Source: Melioribacteraceae bacterium
GTDB lineage: Bacteria; Bacteroidota; Ignavibacteria; Ignavibacteriales; Melioribacteraceae
Reading direction: 5' to 3'
DNA: 64,000 nt
Assembly: GCA_016342755.1 (NCBI GenBank)
Contig: JAEINS010000001.1
Location: forward strand, 124,001-188,000
Part shown: piece by piece, positions 55,255-64,000 of the stretch
Layout of the letters: each line of letters starts with the position of its first letter
Position numbering within the stretch: position 1 is the first letter of the stretch
The notes under the pieces: model-generated
Seen by the model: only the letters and a program-made list of their open reading frames with translations
Told to the model about the DNA's origin: nothing
The model's database searches: none
Program-made: the position numbers and the translations under genes

Positions 55255-57378
55255 ATGTCCATACTTGAATTAGAACTTTTTAGGGAACAACTTTTAAAGC
55301 AACTCTCCGATATTAACTCCTCCCGCTATAAAATCAATCAACTTGTAAAATATTTTAAAACTGTATTTGGGCTTAACAACGAAAACGTAGAAGAAAGTTT
55401 TCTCCCGGAATTTTTATCCGAGTTTGCTAATTATCTATCCGGTTATTCGGCTAATGGAACAAACCCCAATAAAATTGAAAGTGTCTTAGACATTATTAAA
55501 CAGCTTTTAAAAAAGCCAATTGATGAAAAAATTAAATCGAGACTTTCAAAAGAATTTTTAAGAATTGATAAAGAATATAATGCTCTAATAAATGTATTAA
55601 ACGGAGAGACAACTTCTTTCTTAACAGAACAGATAATCTTTCCTGTTATTGAAGACAATAAAACTCAAAATGGCAGATCCGGCTTGCTGGATACTTTAAG
55701 TATTATCATTCAGAAAAACATTAATAAATCTAAAGATGATTTTTTTATTGTACCAAGTTCCAGAGAGATAGATAAATACTTAAAAAAGCAGATAGACAAT
55801 TCGTGGAATTTTGCACTTGGCTACATTTTAAAATATATAAAACCACATTTAGCACATCAGGTTGTAATCAGATTTGAAAAAAGTTATGGAAATTATAGCG
55901 GCGATTCGCTTGGTATTGCTTTAACTATCGGTTTTATTCAAAAACTATTAGAATTCTATGAAGTTAATCTTGAAGTTTCATTAAAACCAAATGTCGCGTC
56001 AACCGGCGGAAATGATTTGGATGGGATTGTTACAAATATTTCCAAAGAAATTATTAAGGTAAAAACCGAAACTATTTTTTATTCCAATGTTCAGACTTTT
56101 GTTATACCTTTTGAAGATTACGAAGCGGCAATGAATGAAAGAAAAAGGCTGAAAGAGATTTATCCAAAACGAAAATTAAAGATAATTGGTGTAGAAAGTC
56201 TTGATGATATTCTTGATAGCAGAAGAATAGTTGATATAAAAAAAATAAAACTTAGTAAAAGAATAAAAAGAAAAACACTTAAGAATAAATCCTTAGTTAT
56301 TGTATCATTATTGTTTATGCTGTTTATTAGCTTTATATTTTTAAGGGATTATGATACAAATCCATTTAGTCTGACTTTAGAAAAAGACTATGTCGTTGTG
56401 GAAAATCAATTTCATAAGGAACTTTTTAGAACTCAAATTTTAATTCCTTCGTACGGATCGCCAAAGTTTGGTTCATATGTTTTAGATTTTATGCATCTTG
56501 TTGATATTGATTCTGACGGGGAAAATGAAGTTATTTTCTGTATTGAAAAATTACCTAAAACTACTAATAATAAAAATACCGGAAGAGTATTATGTCTAAA
56601 CTCAGATAGAGAAATAATATGGCAGCATAAGTTATTGGAAGAAATTGATACGGGCGAACGAAGGATGGAAGGGCAGTATAGATTGTTTACCGGAAATATG
56701 TTTGAGTACAAAGGTAAAAAAACAATAGCAGTTTTTGGTCAGCATACTTATTGGTCATCTCCAATTTATTTGCTGGATGTAGAAACCGGTAAACGAATTA
56801 GTGAAATTTTATGGCATCCCGGAAGAATTGACGGTGTAAATGTACTTGATTTTGATGATGATGGAAAGTTGGAACTTACAGCTATGGGAGTAAATAATTA
56901 TGCTGGAACAAGTGTGTTTTTTTCTCTTGAATTGAGAAATTTAAGAGGTGCAGCACCGGCTGGCGGTCAATACTATTTTAAAGGGAAAAAAATAACAGAC
57001 TTTGAAAGTTATATTTTACTACCTAAAAGTGATATAACAGTTTATGAAAAATATAGAATGAATAGTCCGACATGGCGGCCGCAATATTTAGTAAAATCAA
57101 ATAGATTTAGGTTTGATATATCTGAGGGACATTATTCTAGAAATGGTTATGATGTTTCTTTGATGTATTTTCTTGATAAAAATTTGTTAGATATTACAGT
57201 TGAGATAAATAATGTTATAAGAGTTTATAGAGACGAGCTGGTTGCAAAGAAAATTCTTGAACCGCCTTACACCGATACAAAAGAATATCGTGAAATTCTT
57301 AAAAATCAGATCAGAAGCTGGGACGGGGAAAAATTTGTAGACAGTATTGTGAGAGCTGATCGGGAAAAAACTAACTAA
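55255..57378 (+). CDS. Membrane protein with cytoplasmic Lon-like (S16) domain and extracytoplasmic VCBS-like domain
   Basis: The 707-residue protein has four parts. Residues 1-180 are helical and unrecognised. Residues about 190-320 resemble the proteolytic domain of Lon: YSGDSLGIALTIG places Ser218 at the nucleophile position. STGGNDLDGIV matches the TGExxLxGxV strand, and Lys264 in NISKEI is the candidate dyad lysine. FVIPFEDYEA then matches Lon's IPFEN. A single membrane helix (about 346-363) follows a basic stretch. The C-terminal part (370-707) has VCBS/FG-GAP-like loops VDIDSDGENE and LDFDDDGKLE. No ATPase domain is present. I infer a membrane sensor whose outside domain controls an inside protease-like domain. 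The family is not known to me. Confidence 0.6.
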   Translation: MSILELELFREQLLKQLSDINSSRYKINQLVKYFKTVFGLNNENVEESFLPEFLSEFANYLSGYSANGTNPNKIESVLDIIKQLLKKPIDEKIKSRLSKEFLRIDKEYNALINVLNGETTSFLTEQIIFPVIEDNKTQNGRSGLLDTLSIIIQKNINKSKDDFFIVPSSREIDKYLKKQIDNSWNFALGYILKYIKPHLAHQVVIRFEKSYGNYSGDSLGIALTIGFIQKLLEFYEVNLEVSLKPNVASTGGNDLDGIVTNISKEIIKVKTETIFYSNVQTFVIPFEDYEAAMNERKRLKEIYPKRKLKIIGVESLDDILDSRRIVDIKKIKLSKRIKRKTLKNKSLVIVSLLFMLFISFIFLRDYDTNPFSLTLEKDYVVVENQFHKELFRTQILIPSYGSPKFGSYVLDFMHLVDIDSDGENEVIFCIEKLPKTTNNKNTGRVLCLNSDREIIWQHKLLEEIDTGERRMEGQYRLFTGNMFEYKGKKTIAVFGQHTYWSSPIYLLDVETGKRISEILWHPGRIDGVNVLDFDDDGKLELTAMGVNNYAGTSVFFSLELRNLRGAAPAGGQYYFKGKKITDFESYILLPKSDITVYEKYRMNSPTWRPQYLVKSNRFRFDISEGHYSRNGYDVSLMYFLDKNLLDITVEINNVIRVYRDELVAKKILEPPYTDTKEYREILKNQIRSWDGEKFVDSIVRADREKTN

Positions 57379-57652
57379 ATAGTTCTTTATTAGATGTTAT
57401 TTCATTTACAAGTTTAATTAAAAAAGCCAGTAAAAAGCCAATTAAACTTAAAAGAGCATCATCACTTTCAATAATAAACTGATTAGAATTTACTATTTGA
57501 GAGCTAATAAGTTTTGTTAAAGCTAAAATTGTGAAAAATATAACGTAGCCAAAAAGTCCGCTTTTTAAAGAATTTACAACCAATTTAGGAATATTATTAC
57601 CAGATTTTGTTGCCACAACTTTTAGATCAGATCCATTAGTTCCTTTACTCAT
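57371..57652 (-). CDS. Small two-helix membrane protein (hypothetical)
   Basis: This 93-residue protein is on the opposite strand to its neighbours. It has two hydrophobic helices (about 34-50, YVIFFTILALTKLI, and 67-82, ALLSLIGFLLAFLIKL) and polar ends. Its 3' end overlaps the stop of the Lon-like gene by 8 nt in convergent orientation. The gap it occupies would otherwise be empty for almost 380 nt, and the residue mix looks protein-like. No clear ribosome-binding site precedes the ATG. I do not recognise a family. Confidence 0.5.
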   Translation of the reverse strand: MSKGTNGSDLKVVATKSGNNIPKLVVNSLKSGLFGYVIFFTILALTKLISSQIVNSNQFIIESDDALLSLIGFLLAFLIKLVNEITSNKELFS

Positions 57653-57754
57653 CTTAAACCCAAATATCTTGTTTGAAAATACATTAATGCTAGTAGTCTA
57701 AAAATGATAGTTTTTTGAAAACTACTTTTATTTTTTTGTATTTTTATATCCTCT

Positions 57755-58732
57755 ATGAAAATTATTAATCTAAAAAAAATACTAGAAAGGCTGGAAGTTG
57801 AACAGAATAATACAAATGAATTGAATATTCTTATTAATTATTCAATTAAAATTGCGTTAGCCAATCTTAAAACTAAATATAGAAATAAAGTCAAAAATTA
57901 TTCTCAAACCGAACTTTACGATATTTCAATGGATTCAATTGTATCCTTATTTATTAAAAATCCGAGAGGAGAATTAGTAATTTTAGATTCAGCAAAAAAA
58001 TGGAAGCTTGGTTTAAATGATCATTCTGATGTAGATTATTTTTTACATAAAATTGTCTGGAAATCTGTACAGCAGACGGTCTATAATATTTATAAAGAAA
58101 ATGATCCGGTGTTCGATAAAATAAATAAAACTATTTCAACATGTATAAATGCTAACAATTACTCAAAAACCAATTACAACGGAATTATATTTGTAACAAA
58201 GGGCGAAAATTGTAAGATTGATGGCAAAGTTATTGACGAAGATGAATTTTTGATAATTCCGGCGGAATATTTTTTACCGAAACAAGAAAAATTATTAGAA
58301 GGCTTACTCAATTATATTTCAGGAGAACTAAACTATTTTCCGGCAATTCCGTTTAATTTGATGATAAAACGTATAAAATTGTTGAACCAGGAATTCTATT
58401 CAGGTTTTTACGAAATATATGATCCTCATATAAGTTCCAAAATCTCTATTGATGAAATTTTAGTTAAATGTAAATCAAAGCTGATTAAACAGTTAGATGT
58501 TGGCTATTTAAATAAAAATAAACTTACCACAGAAGAGTGCCGCGCATTTAACGGAGCTTTTGATCTGATTGTTATTGACTTAAAAAATGGCGGATTACAT
58601 TCCAGTTTATACGAATATCTTTCTAGCGAAATAAAAAACCTTACCAAAGACGATTTCTATTCCAAATATCATCAGATCATGAATTATCTGTTAAAGGATT
58701 TTAAACTCAATATTAAGGAAATGTTAAATTAA
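57755..58732 (+). CDS. Hypothetical protein, mostly helical
   Basis: This 325-residue soluble protein has no signal peptide or membrane helix. The first 130 residues are rich in helices (NYSIKIALANLKTKY, ELYDISMDSIVSLF, DVDYFLHKIVWKSVQQTV). That pattern faintly recalls sigma-factor region 2, but the similarity is too weak to name it. The C-terminal half is also helical. It starts 376 nt after the Lon-like gene, on the same strand, and is followed 75 nt later by another unknown. The three may form one functional group. No function can be claimed. Confidence 0.7.
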   Translation: MKIINLKKILERLEVEQNNTNELNILINYSIKIALANLKTKYRNKVKNYSQTELYDISMDSIVSLFIKNPRGELVILDSAKKWKLGLNDHSDVDYFLHKIVWKSVQQTVYNIYKENDPVFDKINKTISTCINANNYSKTNYNGIIFVTKGENCKIDGKVIDEDEFLIIPAEYFLPKQEKLLEGLLNYISGELNYFPAIPFNLMIKRIKLLNQEFYSGFYEIYDPHISSKISIDEILVKCKSKLIKQLDVGYLNKNKLTTEECRAFNGAFDLIVIDLKNGGLHSSLYEYLSSEIKNLTKDDFYSKYHQIMNYLLKDFKLNIKEMLN

Positions 58733-58807
58733 ATTTTAAGATTTTTCAAAAAGCAATTATTTTTGGAGTACTTATCTTATTGAGATTAAGATTTAGGGAA
58801 GATTGAA

Positions 58808-59332
58808 ATGTTTGTATCCGAAAGAGACATATTTGACTATGTTTTTTATCCAAACTGTCTTAATGAAAGTTTGAGTGTATACATCGGGAATAATGAAGAT
58901 ATATTTAGTTCTGAAATAGAATCTTATAAAACATCCAAACTATATTCTAAAAACAAAGTTGAGTTTGAAGATAAGATTGTAAATAAACTAATGGGTAATA
59001 GTATGTCTCGGATTATTGATTTTTTAAAACTGGAAACTAAACAAAGACAGGGTGCTAAAGTTTTTTTATTAGATTCTTCAACTCCCAGATTAGAAAAAAG
59101 CATTGTAACAGAAACTTTTGTTGATGAAGATTCTCAGTATCTGGTAAAAGTTGTTATAGCAAATAATTTTACTAAAATTTACGTATTTAATAAAAACAAT
59201 ACACTTTTAGAAAATTTCAAACTAACAATATTTCCTGAAAATAAAAGTTACAGATTTGAAAATAATCAAAATCCATTGGTTCTTGAAGGAGAACGCAGTG
59301 TTGAAGATGTAAAACTTGAAATTATTGATTAG
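58808..59332 (+). CDS. Hypothetical protein
   Basis: This 174-residue soluble protein is of unknown family. The N-terminal half is mixed (ERDIFDYVFYPNCLNESLS). The C-terminal half is beta-rich (YLVKVVIANNFTKIYVFN, then LTIFPENKSYRF), perhaps a small sandwich. The start has AGGGAAG 5 nt upstream, so translation is well supported. Its stop directly abuts the stop of the antiporter gene on the other strand, with no base between them. It follows the helical unknown at 57755 and probably shares its transcript. Confidence 0.7.
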   Translation: MFVSERDIFDYVFYPNCLNESLSVYIGNNEDIFSSEIESYKTSKLYSKNKVEFEDKIVNKLMGNSMSRIIDFLKLETKQRQGAKVFLLDSSTPRLEKSIVTETFVDEDSQYLVKVVIANNFTKIYVFNKNNTLLENFKLTIFPENKSYRFENNQNPLVLEGERSVEDVKLEIID

Positions 59333-60817
59333 TTATAAAATAATTCCCAGAACCAAATAAATTAAACCTGTAATAACTCCGGCAGTTAGGGCATACGGCA
59401 GCTGGGTTTTTACATGATCAATATGATCACTTGCAGAAGCCATTGAAGATATAATAGTTGTATCTGAAATAGGTGAACAATGATCCCCAAATACTCCGCC
59501 GCCTAAAGCCGCTGCAATTGTTAAATAAATATTTGCGTCAAGATTCTGTGCCATCGGAACACCAATAGCAATCATGATTGCAAATGTACCCCAGGAAGTA
59601 CCGGTAGAAAACGCAATAAAACAAGCAACAATAAAAATTATAACCGGAACAAAATTAGGTGATAACCATGCTTTTGAAAGTTCAGCTACATAAACACCGG
59701 TTCCTAACTCTCTGCAAACGGTTCCAATCGCAAAAGCAAGCATCATTAACAATGCTAAAGGAATTAAGCCGCTAATACCCTTAAAAGTCAGTTCAATTGT
59801 TTCGGCAAAGGTAAATATTTTCTGGGAAATGTATAAAACAAATCCTGATAAAATTGCTGTTAATACAGAATATAAAACTGATGTAGAACCTGAACCCTTT
59901 CCAATCGCGAAAAATATTTGCTCATACCATGGATATTGAGAAATATTTTCAACTTCGCTCCAGCCGGTAAATACAAGCATTAAAGGCATCATACCAACCA
60001 TAATTCCAATCGGCAATATCATATTTTTAGCTTTGGCTGTAACACCTTCTTTTGTCTCCATCGCCGCAATTTCAGTAGAGATCATAGGTGTTGCTCCGTC
60101 TCTTAATACTTTGCCTTCTTCTTTAGCACGTTTTTCAGCCTTCTTCATTGGACCAAAATCTTTTTGTGTAATAATAATAGCTACAACAAATATCATTGCT
60201 ATCATTGGATAAAAATTAAACGGGAATGCTTTTAATAAAACTTCGAAAGGATTATCAAAGCCCTGTGCTGCTATAAGTCCCATTATATAAGCACCCCAGG
60301 CGTTTAGCGGAATTAATATACAAGTCGGCGCACTTATGGAATCAGCTATATAAGCAAGTTTTTCACGGGGGATCTTCATCTTATCAAATATCGGTCTGAA
60401 GATAGCACCAACAGTTAATACATTTATGCTTGATTCTACAAAAATAAGTGTCCCGGTAATCCAGGCAAGTAGCTGAACAATAACTCTGCTATTGCCAATT
60501 TTTTTCCTTTCAAGAAAATTGAGCAGTTTATTTATTATTTTTATGAAACCCTCAACACCGCCGGAACTCTGAATGAAAGCTATTAAAGCACCAACCAGAC
60601 AACTAAACATTATTGTCCTTGTATTGCCGCTATCTTTAAATACATCAACCAAAGCCTGGATTGTTGCAATTGTTCCTGATAAAATATTTCCTTCACTTAA
60701 AATTATCCAGCCTAGCCAGATGCCAAACAGAAGTGATACAAAAACTTGTCTTGTTTTAATAGCTAATATTATTGCAATAATAGGTGGGAATAAAGACCAA
60801 AATCCGAAGTGTTCCAT
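59333..60817 (-). CDS. NhaC-family Na+/H+ antiporter
   Basis: This 494-residue membrane protein has about eleven to thirteen helices. It has the NhaC-type N-terminus FGFWSLFPPIIAIILAIKTRQV and the conserved STGTSWGTFAIMIAIG and GDHCSPISDTTIISS motifs in the C-terminal half, which identify the family. It exchanges sodium (or an organic ion) for protons across the inner membrane; some relatives transport amino-acid-like substrates instead. The start has CAGGAATT upstream. It lies 78 nt after metX on the same strand and could be read through from the metYX transcript, but no link to methionine is shown. Confidence 0.88.
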   Translation of the reverse strand: MEHFGFWSLFPPIIAIILAIKTRQVFVSLLFGIWLGWIILSEGNILSGTIATIQALVDVFKDSGNTRTIMFSCLVGALIAFIQSSGGVEGFIKIINKLLNFLERKKIGNSRVIVQLLAWITGTLIFVESSINVLTVGAIFRPIFDKMKIPREKLAYIADSISAPTCILIPLNAWGAYIMGLIAAQGFDNPFEVLLKAFPFNFYPMIAMIFVVAIIITQKDFGPMKKAEKRAKEEGKVLRDGATPMISTEIAAMETKEGVTAKAKNMILPIGIMVGMMPLMLVFTGWSEVENISQYPWYEQIFFAIGKGSGSTSVLYSVLTAILSGFVLYISQKIFTFAETIELTFKGISGLIPLALLMMLAFAIGTVCRELGTGVYVAELSKAWLSPNFVPVIIFIVACFIAFSTGTSWGTFAIMIAIGVPMAQNLDANIYLTIAAALGGGVFGDHCSPISDTTIISSMASASDHIDHVKTQLPYALTAGVITGLIYLVLGIIL

Positions 60818-60895
60818 CTAATTCCTGAAAAGAGTTTTCAATTAGTTTTTTGAAAATAAAACAATTAGTCCGTTATTTCAAGAATACTGTTAAAC

Positions 60896-62020
60896 TTAAG
60901 TAATAATATCTTCTAAAAATGGCTTTATAATTGCATTTAATTGGTCAAACTCAATTAAAAAAGCATCATGACCATGTATTGATGTAATTTCCGCATATTC
61001 CGAATTTGGAATATGTTTTACAAATTCTTTTTGTTCATGAGCCGGATAAAGTAAATCGGAATCAATTCCTATTGAAAGGGTTTTTACTTTAATAGAATTC
61101 AAAGTATCAATAATAGTGCCTCTTCCACGTGTTATATCATGCGAATCCATTGTATCGGTAATTGTTAAATAACTGTTAGCGTCAAATCTTTCTACAATTT
61201 TTTTACCCTGATAGCGAAGATAACTTTCTACTTTAAATGTATTATCAGAATCAGAAATAGTTTTCCGCTCAAATTTTTTCTGGAAAGACGGCTGACTTCT
61301 ATAACTGATCATTGCAATTTCCCGGGCTAAGGATAAACCGTCAAAAGGTTGTTTATCGTAATTACCGCCGTTCCAGACCGGATCATTTTCAATTGCCTGC
61401 CGTGCGGTTTCATTTAATCCTATTGCCCATGCCGAATGTTGGGCGGAAGTAGCAATTGGTATTATTGAGGATATAAATTCAGGATATAATAATGCCCATT
61501 CCAGAACCTGCATTCCTCCTAAAGATCCGCCAACAACAGAGTGCAATTTATTTATACCCAGATAATCTAATAAATATTTTTGAACATGAACTATATCTCT
61601 AACAGTAATAGAAGGGAAGTCAGCTTTGTAAGTTTTGCCATTTACATCTTTACTGGCCGGACCGGTTGTACCATAACAGCTGCCAAGTATGTTTGAACAA
61701 ATTACAAAATACCTGTTAGTATCAAAAAGCTTATCCGGACCAATTAAATCATTCCACCAGCCGGGTTTGCCTTTATACAGTTTTGAATATACTTGCAGCA
61801 AATCAGGATTTGAGTTATTGTCAGTTTCCACTTCTGTAATAAAACCGGCGGCATGCGCATTTCCAGTTAAAGCATGGCAGATCAAAATTACATTATCTTT
61901 ACTCTCGTTTAAAGTACCATAAGTCTGATAAGCAACCTGAACCGGAGCTAAGTCAGCTCCGCATTCAAGTTGAAATTTTTTATCATCATATAGAGTTTTT
62001 ATTTCAGTTGTCACTTCCAT
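60896..62020 (-). CDS. metX: Homoserine O-acetyltransferase
   Basis: This 374-residue alpha/beta-hydrolase-fold enzyme acetylates homoserine with acetyl-CoA, the first committed step of methionine synthesis. The nucleophile is Ser166 in [10 protein letters not shown]. The oxyanion region is [10 protein letters not shown], the acid is in [10 protein letters not shown], and the His is in HGHDAFLIE. All catalytic residues are present and the length is normal. It is the second gene after the SAM riboswitch, 65 nt downstream of metY on the minus strand, so both should be shut down together when SAM is plentiful. Confidence 0.95.
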   Translation of the reverse strand: MEVTTEIKTLYDDKKFQLECGADLAPVQVAYQTYGTLNESKDNVILICHALTGNAHAAGFITEVETDNNSNPDLLQVYSKLYKGKPGWWNDLIGPDKLFDTNRYFVICSNILGSCYGTTGPASKDVNGKTYKADFPSITVRDIVHVQKYLLDYLGINKLHSVVGGSLGGMQVLEWALLYPEFISSIIPIATSAQHSAWAIGLNETARQAIENDPVWNGGNYDKQPFDGLSLAREIAMISYRSQPSFQKKFERKTISDSDNTFKVESYLRYQGKKIVERFDANSYLTITDTMDSHDITRGRGTIIDTLNSIKVKTLSIGIDSDLLYPAHEQKEFVKHIPNSEYAEITSIHGHDAFLIEFDQLNAIIKPFLEDIIT

Positions 62021-62085
62021 TTATTAACCAATATCTTAATACAAAAAATTAAAACACCTATTTTATAAAATCTTGAAAATTATAC

Positions 62086-63408
<1,323 letters not shown>

Positions 63409-63430
63409 CTAAAATTAGTTCTTTAAAACG

Positions 63431-63462
63431 AAAAAACCTCTTGGAAAGATTCCGAAGAGGTT
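63431..63462 (-). terminator. Riboswitch-controlled intrinsic terminator before metY
   Basis: On the minus strand AACCTCTT (63462-63455) pairs with AAGAGGTT (63442-63435). The inside of the loop can extend the stem with GGAA/TTCC, and a T-run (63436-63431) follows. It lies directly downstream of the SAM-I aptamer, 35 nt before the metY start, and is the expression platform. Confidence 0.9.
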
Positions 63463-63478
63463 AACATTTAACATCTGT

Positions 63479-63587
63479 TCTCATCTTTCCCATAATTTAA
63501 TAATGGGCAGGAATTAGCACCTTTTCCAGTAACGGAATGGTTGCTAAGGTGTCAACGGGCCTGATCCCTCAACCTTTCTTTATAAGA
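63479..63587 (-). ncRNA. SAM-I (S-box) riboswitch controlling metYX
   Basis: Read on the minus strand, the region carries the S-box core: AAAGAAAGGTTGAGGGATC, GGCCC, then GACACCTTAGCAACC, then GGTGCTAATTCC, TGCCC, and finally GGGAAAGATGAGA. The P1 helix can be closed by TCTTAT (63587-63582) with ATGAGA (63484-63479). The aptamer is 109 nt. Binding of S-adenosylmethionine is expected to favour the terminator at 63431-63462 and stop metY and metX transcription. All main consensus blocks are present, so the call is firm. Confidence 0.95.
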
Positions 63588-63625
63588 TTAATTTTTAAAG
63601 AACAGATATATTAAAATTGATTTGC

Positions 63626-63654
63626 AAGATATAATAAAAACGACATCATGTCAA
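63626..63654 (-). promoter_or_regulatory. Promoter of the metYX transcript
   Basis: On the minus strand, TTGACA (63654-63649) and TATCTT (63631-63626) are spaced 17 nt apart, with a following G that also fits a shortened TAnnTTG. It is 38 nt upstream of the riboswitch P1 helix, the right distance for its leader transcript. Confidence 0.75.
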
Positions 63655-63722
63655 GTATTAAATTGTTTTTAAGGTAAAAAAAGAAAAAAGCAGAAAAAAA
63701 ACAGGCAGTATTGAATAATTGC

Positions 63723-63753
63723 TTGACAAATAAAGGAAATAGCCTTAGTTTTG
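63723..63753 (+). promoter_or_regulatory. Promoter of the 51-residue membrane peptide gene
   Basis: TTGACA at 63723-63728, a 17-nt spacer, and TAGTTTTG at 63746-63753, an exact match to the Bacteroidota TAnnTTTG element. The ATG at 63769 is 15 nt further on, so the mRNA would have almost no leader. Confidence 0.7.
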
Positions 63754-63768
63754 TTTCAACATTTTATT

Positions 63769-63924
63769 ATGAATAGAATAAATAACTATATCGCCCCGGC
63801 AAACAACGCTTCTGTAATTAACAGAAATGGTGATATATTATTAATTAACCTACCTTTAAATATCCTTATTCTCGGTATAATTATTATTGTCAGCCTTCTG
63901 GGACTCTTTCTCCTAGTAGGCTAA
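63769..63924 (+). CDS. 51-residue single-helix membrane peptide
   Basis: A short frame starting ATG at 63769 and ending TAA at 63922-63924 encodes 51 residues. The N-terminal part (MNRINNYIAPANNASVIN) is polar; the C-terminal half (residues about 28-51, with NILILGIIIIVSLLGLFL) is one strong hydrophobic helix ending at the last residue. A near-consensus promoter lies just upstream, which supports expression. There is little or no leader and no Shine-Dalgarno sequence. I do not recognise a family; it could be a regulatory microprotein or a tail-anchored peptide. A chance frame is not fully excluded. Confidence 0.5.
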   Translation: MNRINNYIAPANNASVINRNGDILLINLPLNILILGIIIIVSLLGLFLLVG

Positions 63925-64000
63925 AATATAAGGTCAATACCGAACCAAATCAAAAAATAAACAAACATTTTAGGAAAAGAACTAAACGGATTTCGGGTTG

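Noticed and set aside
57755..58732. Naming the 325-residue protein a sigma factor
   Set aside because: Only a vague helical pattern is visible; no promoter-recognition motifs of region 2.4 or 4.2 could be seen.

Overview
The window is AT-rich bacterial chromosome. Five proteins end in the type IX secretion (T9SS) type A sorting domain with the core QNYPNPFNPST, and two intergenic promoters look like TTGACA followed by a TAnnTTTG-type -10. Together with the mix of SdrD_B, choice-of-anchor and FN3-like modules, this points to the Ignavibacteria/Melioribacter branch of the Bacteroidota-Chlorobi group. That placement is an inference from protein style, not from a marker gene.

Positions 1-25902 hold one long plus-strand exopolysaccharide locus with short gaps and several stop/start overlaps (1441, 7834, 8343, 24448). 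It encodes a heparinase-type lyase (cut by the left edge), a Wzy-like polymerase, GT-B glycosyltransferases, hexapeptide acyltransferases, a DUF354 protein, a DegT aminotransferase, a Wzc-like tyrosine kinase/co-polymerase, a polysaccharide deacetylase and a Wzx-like flippase. Inside it (12899-20205) sits an unusual block: two paralogous CelD/BcsL-type GNAT proteins, a PHP-like protein, a glycosyltransferase and two different GlpD-like FAD oxidoreductases. No initiating phosphoglycosyltransferase and no outer-membrane exporter are in view.

Positions 26312-34993 carry a giant secreted SGNH-hydrolase protein that ends in a dockerin-like repeat pair instead of a T9SS domain. Directly after it comes a small T9SS protein whose N-terminal domain looks cohesin-like. 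A pair of membrane GT2 enzymes follows, the second lacking its catalytic motifs. An AlaX-type editing protein (minus strand) and mannose-6-phosphate isomerase follow. At 37154-43627 is a 2157-residue adhesin-like T9SS protein with a thioester-type domain, seven SdrD_B modules (five as exact 348-bp tandem units), a choice-of-anchor A domain and a propeller. It ends at a strong terminator.

Positions 44158-55106 contain a stand-alone response regulator and then a cell-wall-hydrolase cluster: a T9SS GH18 enzyme, a tiny lipoprotein, a beta-lactamase-fold serine hydrolase (minus strand), and two successive pairs of a TolB-like propeller plus a T9SS peptidoglycan amidase. The two amidases belong to unrelated catalytic families but share Big_5-like and sorting domains.

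Positions 55255-59332 hold a little-known group: a membrane protein with a cytoplasmic Lon-like (S16) domain and an extracytoplasmic VCBS-like domain, a small membrane protein on the other strand, and two proteins I cannot assign. This group and the cohesin/dockerin-like pair are the best candidates for undescribed systems.

The right end is metabolic. On the minus strand a SAM-I riboswitch with its own promoter and terminator controls metY and metX, followed by an NhaC-type antiporter. On the plus strand a strong promoter drives a 51-residue single-helix membrane peptide (63769-63924).
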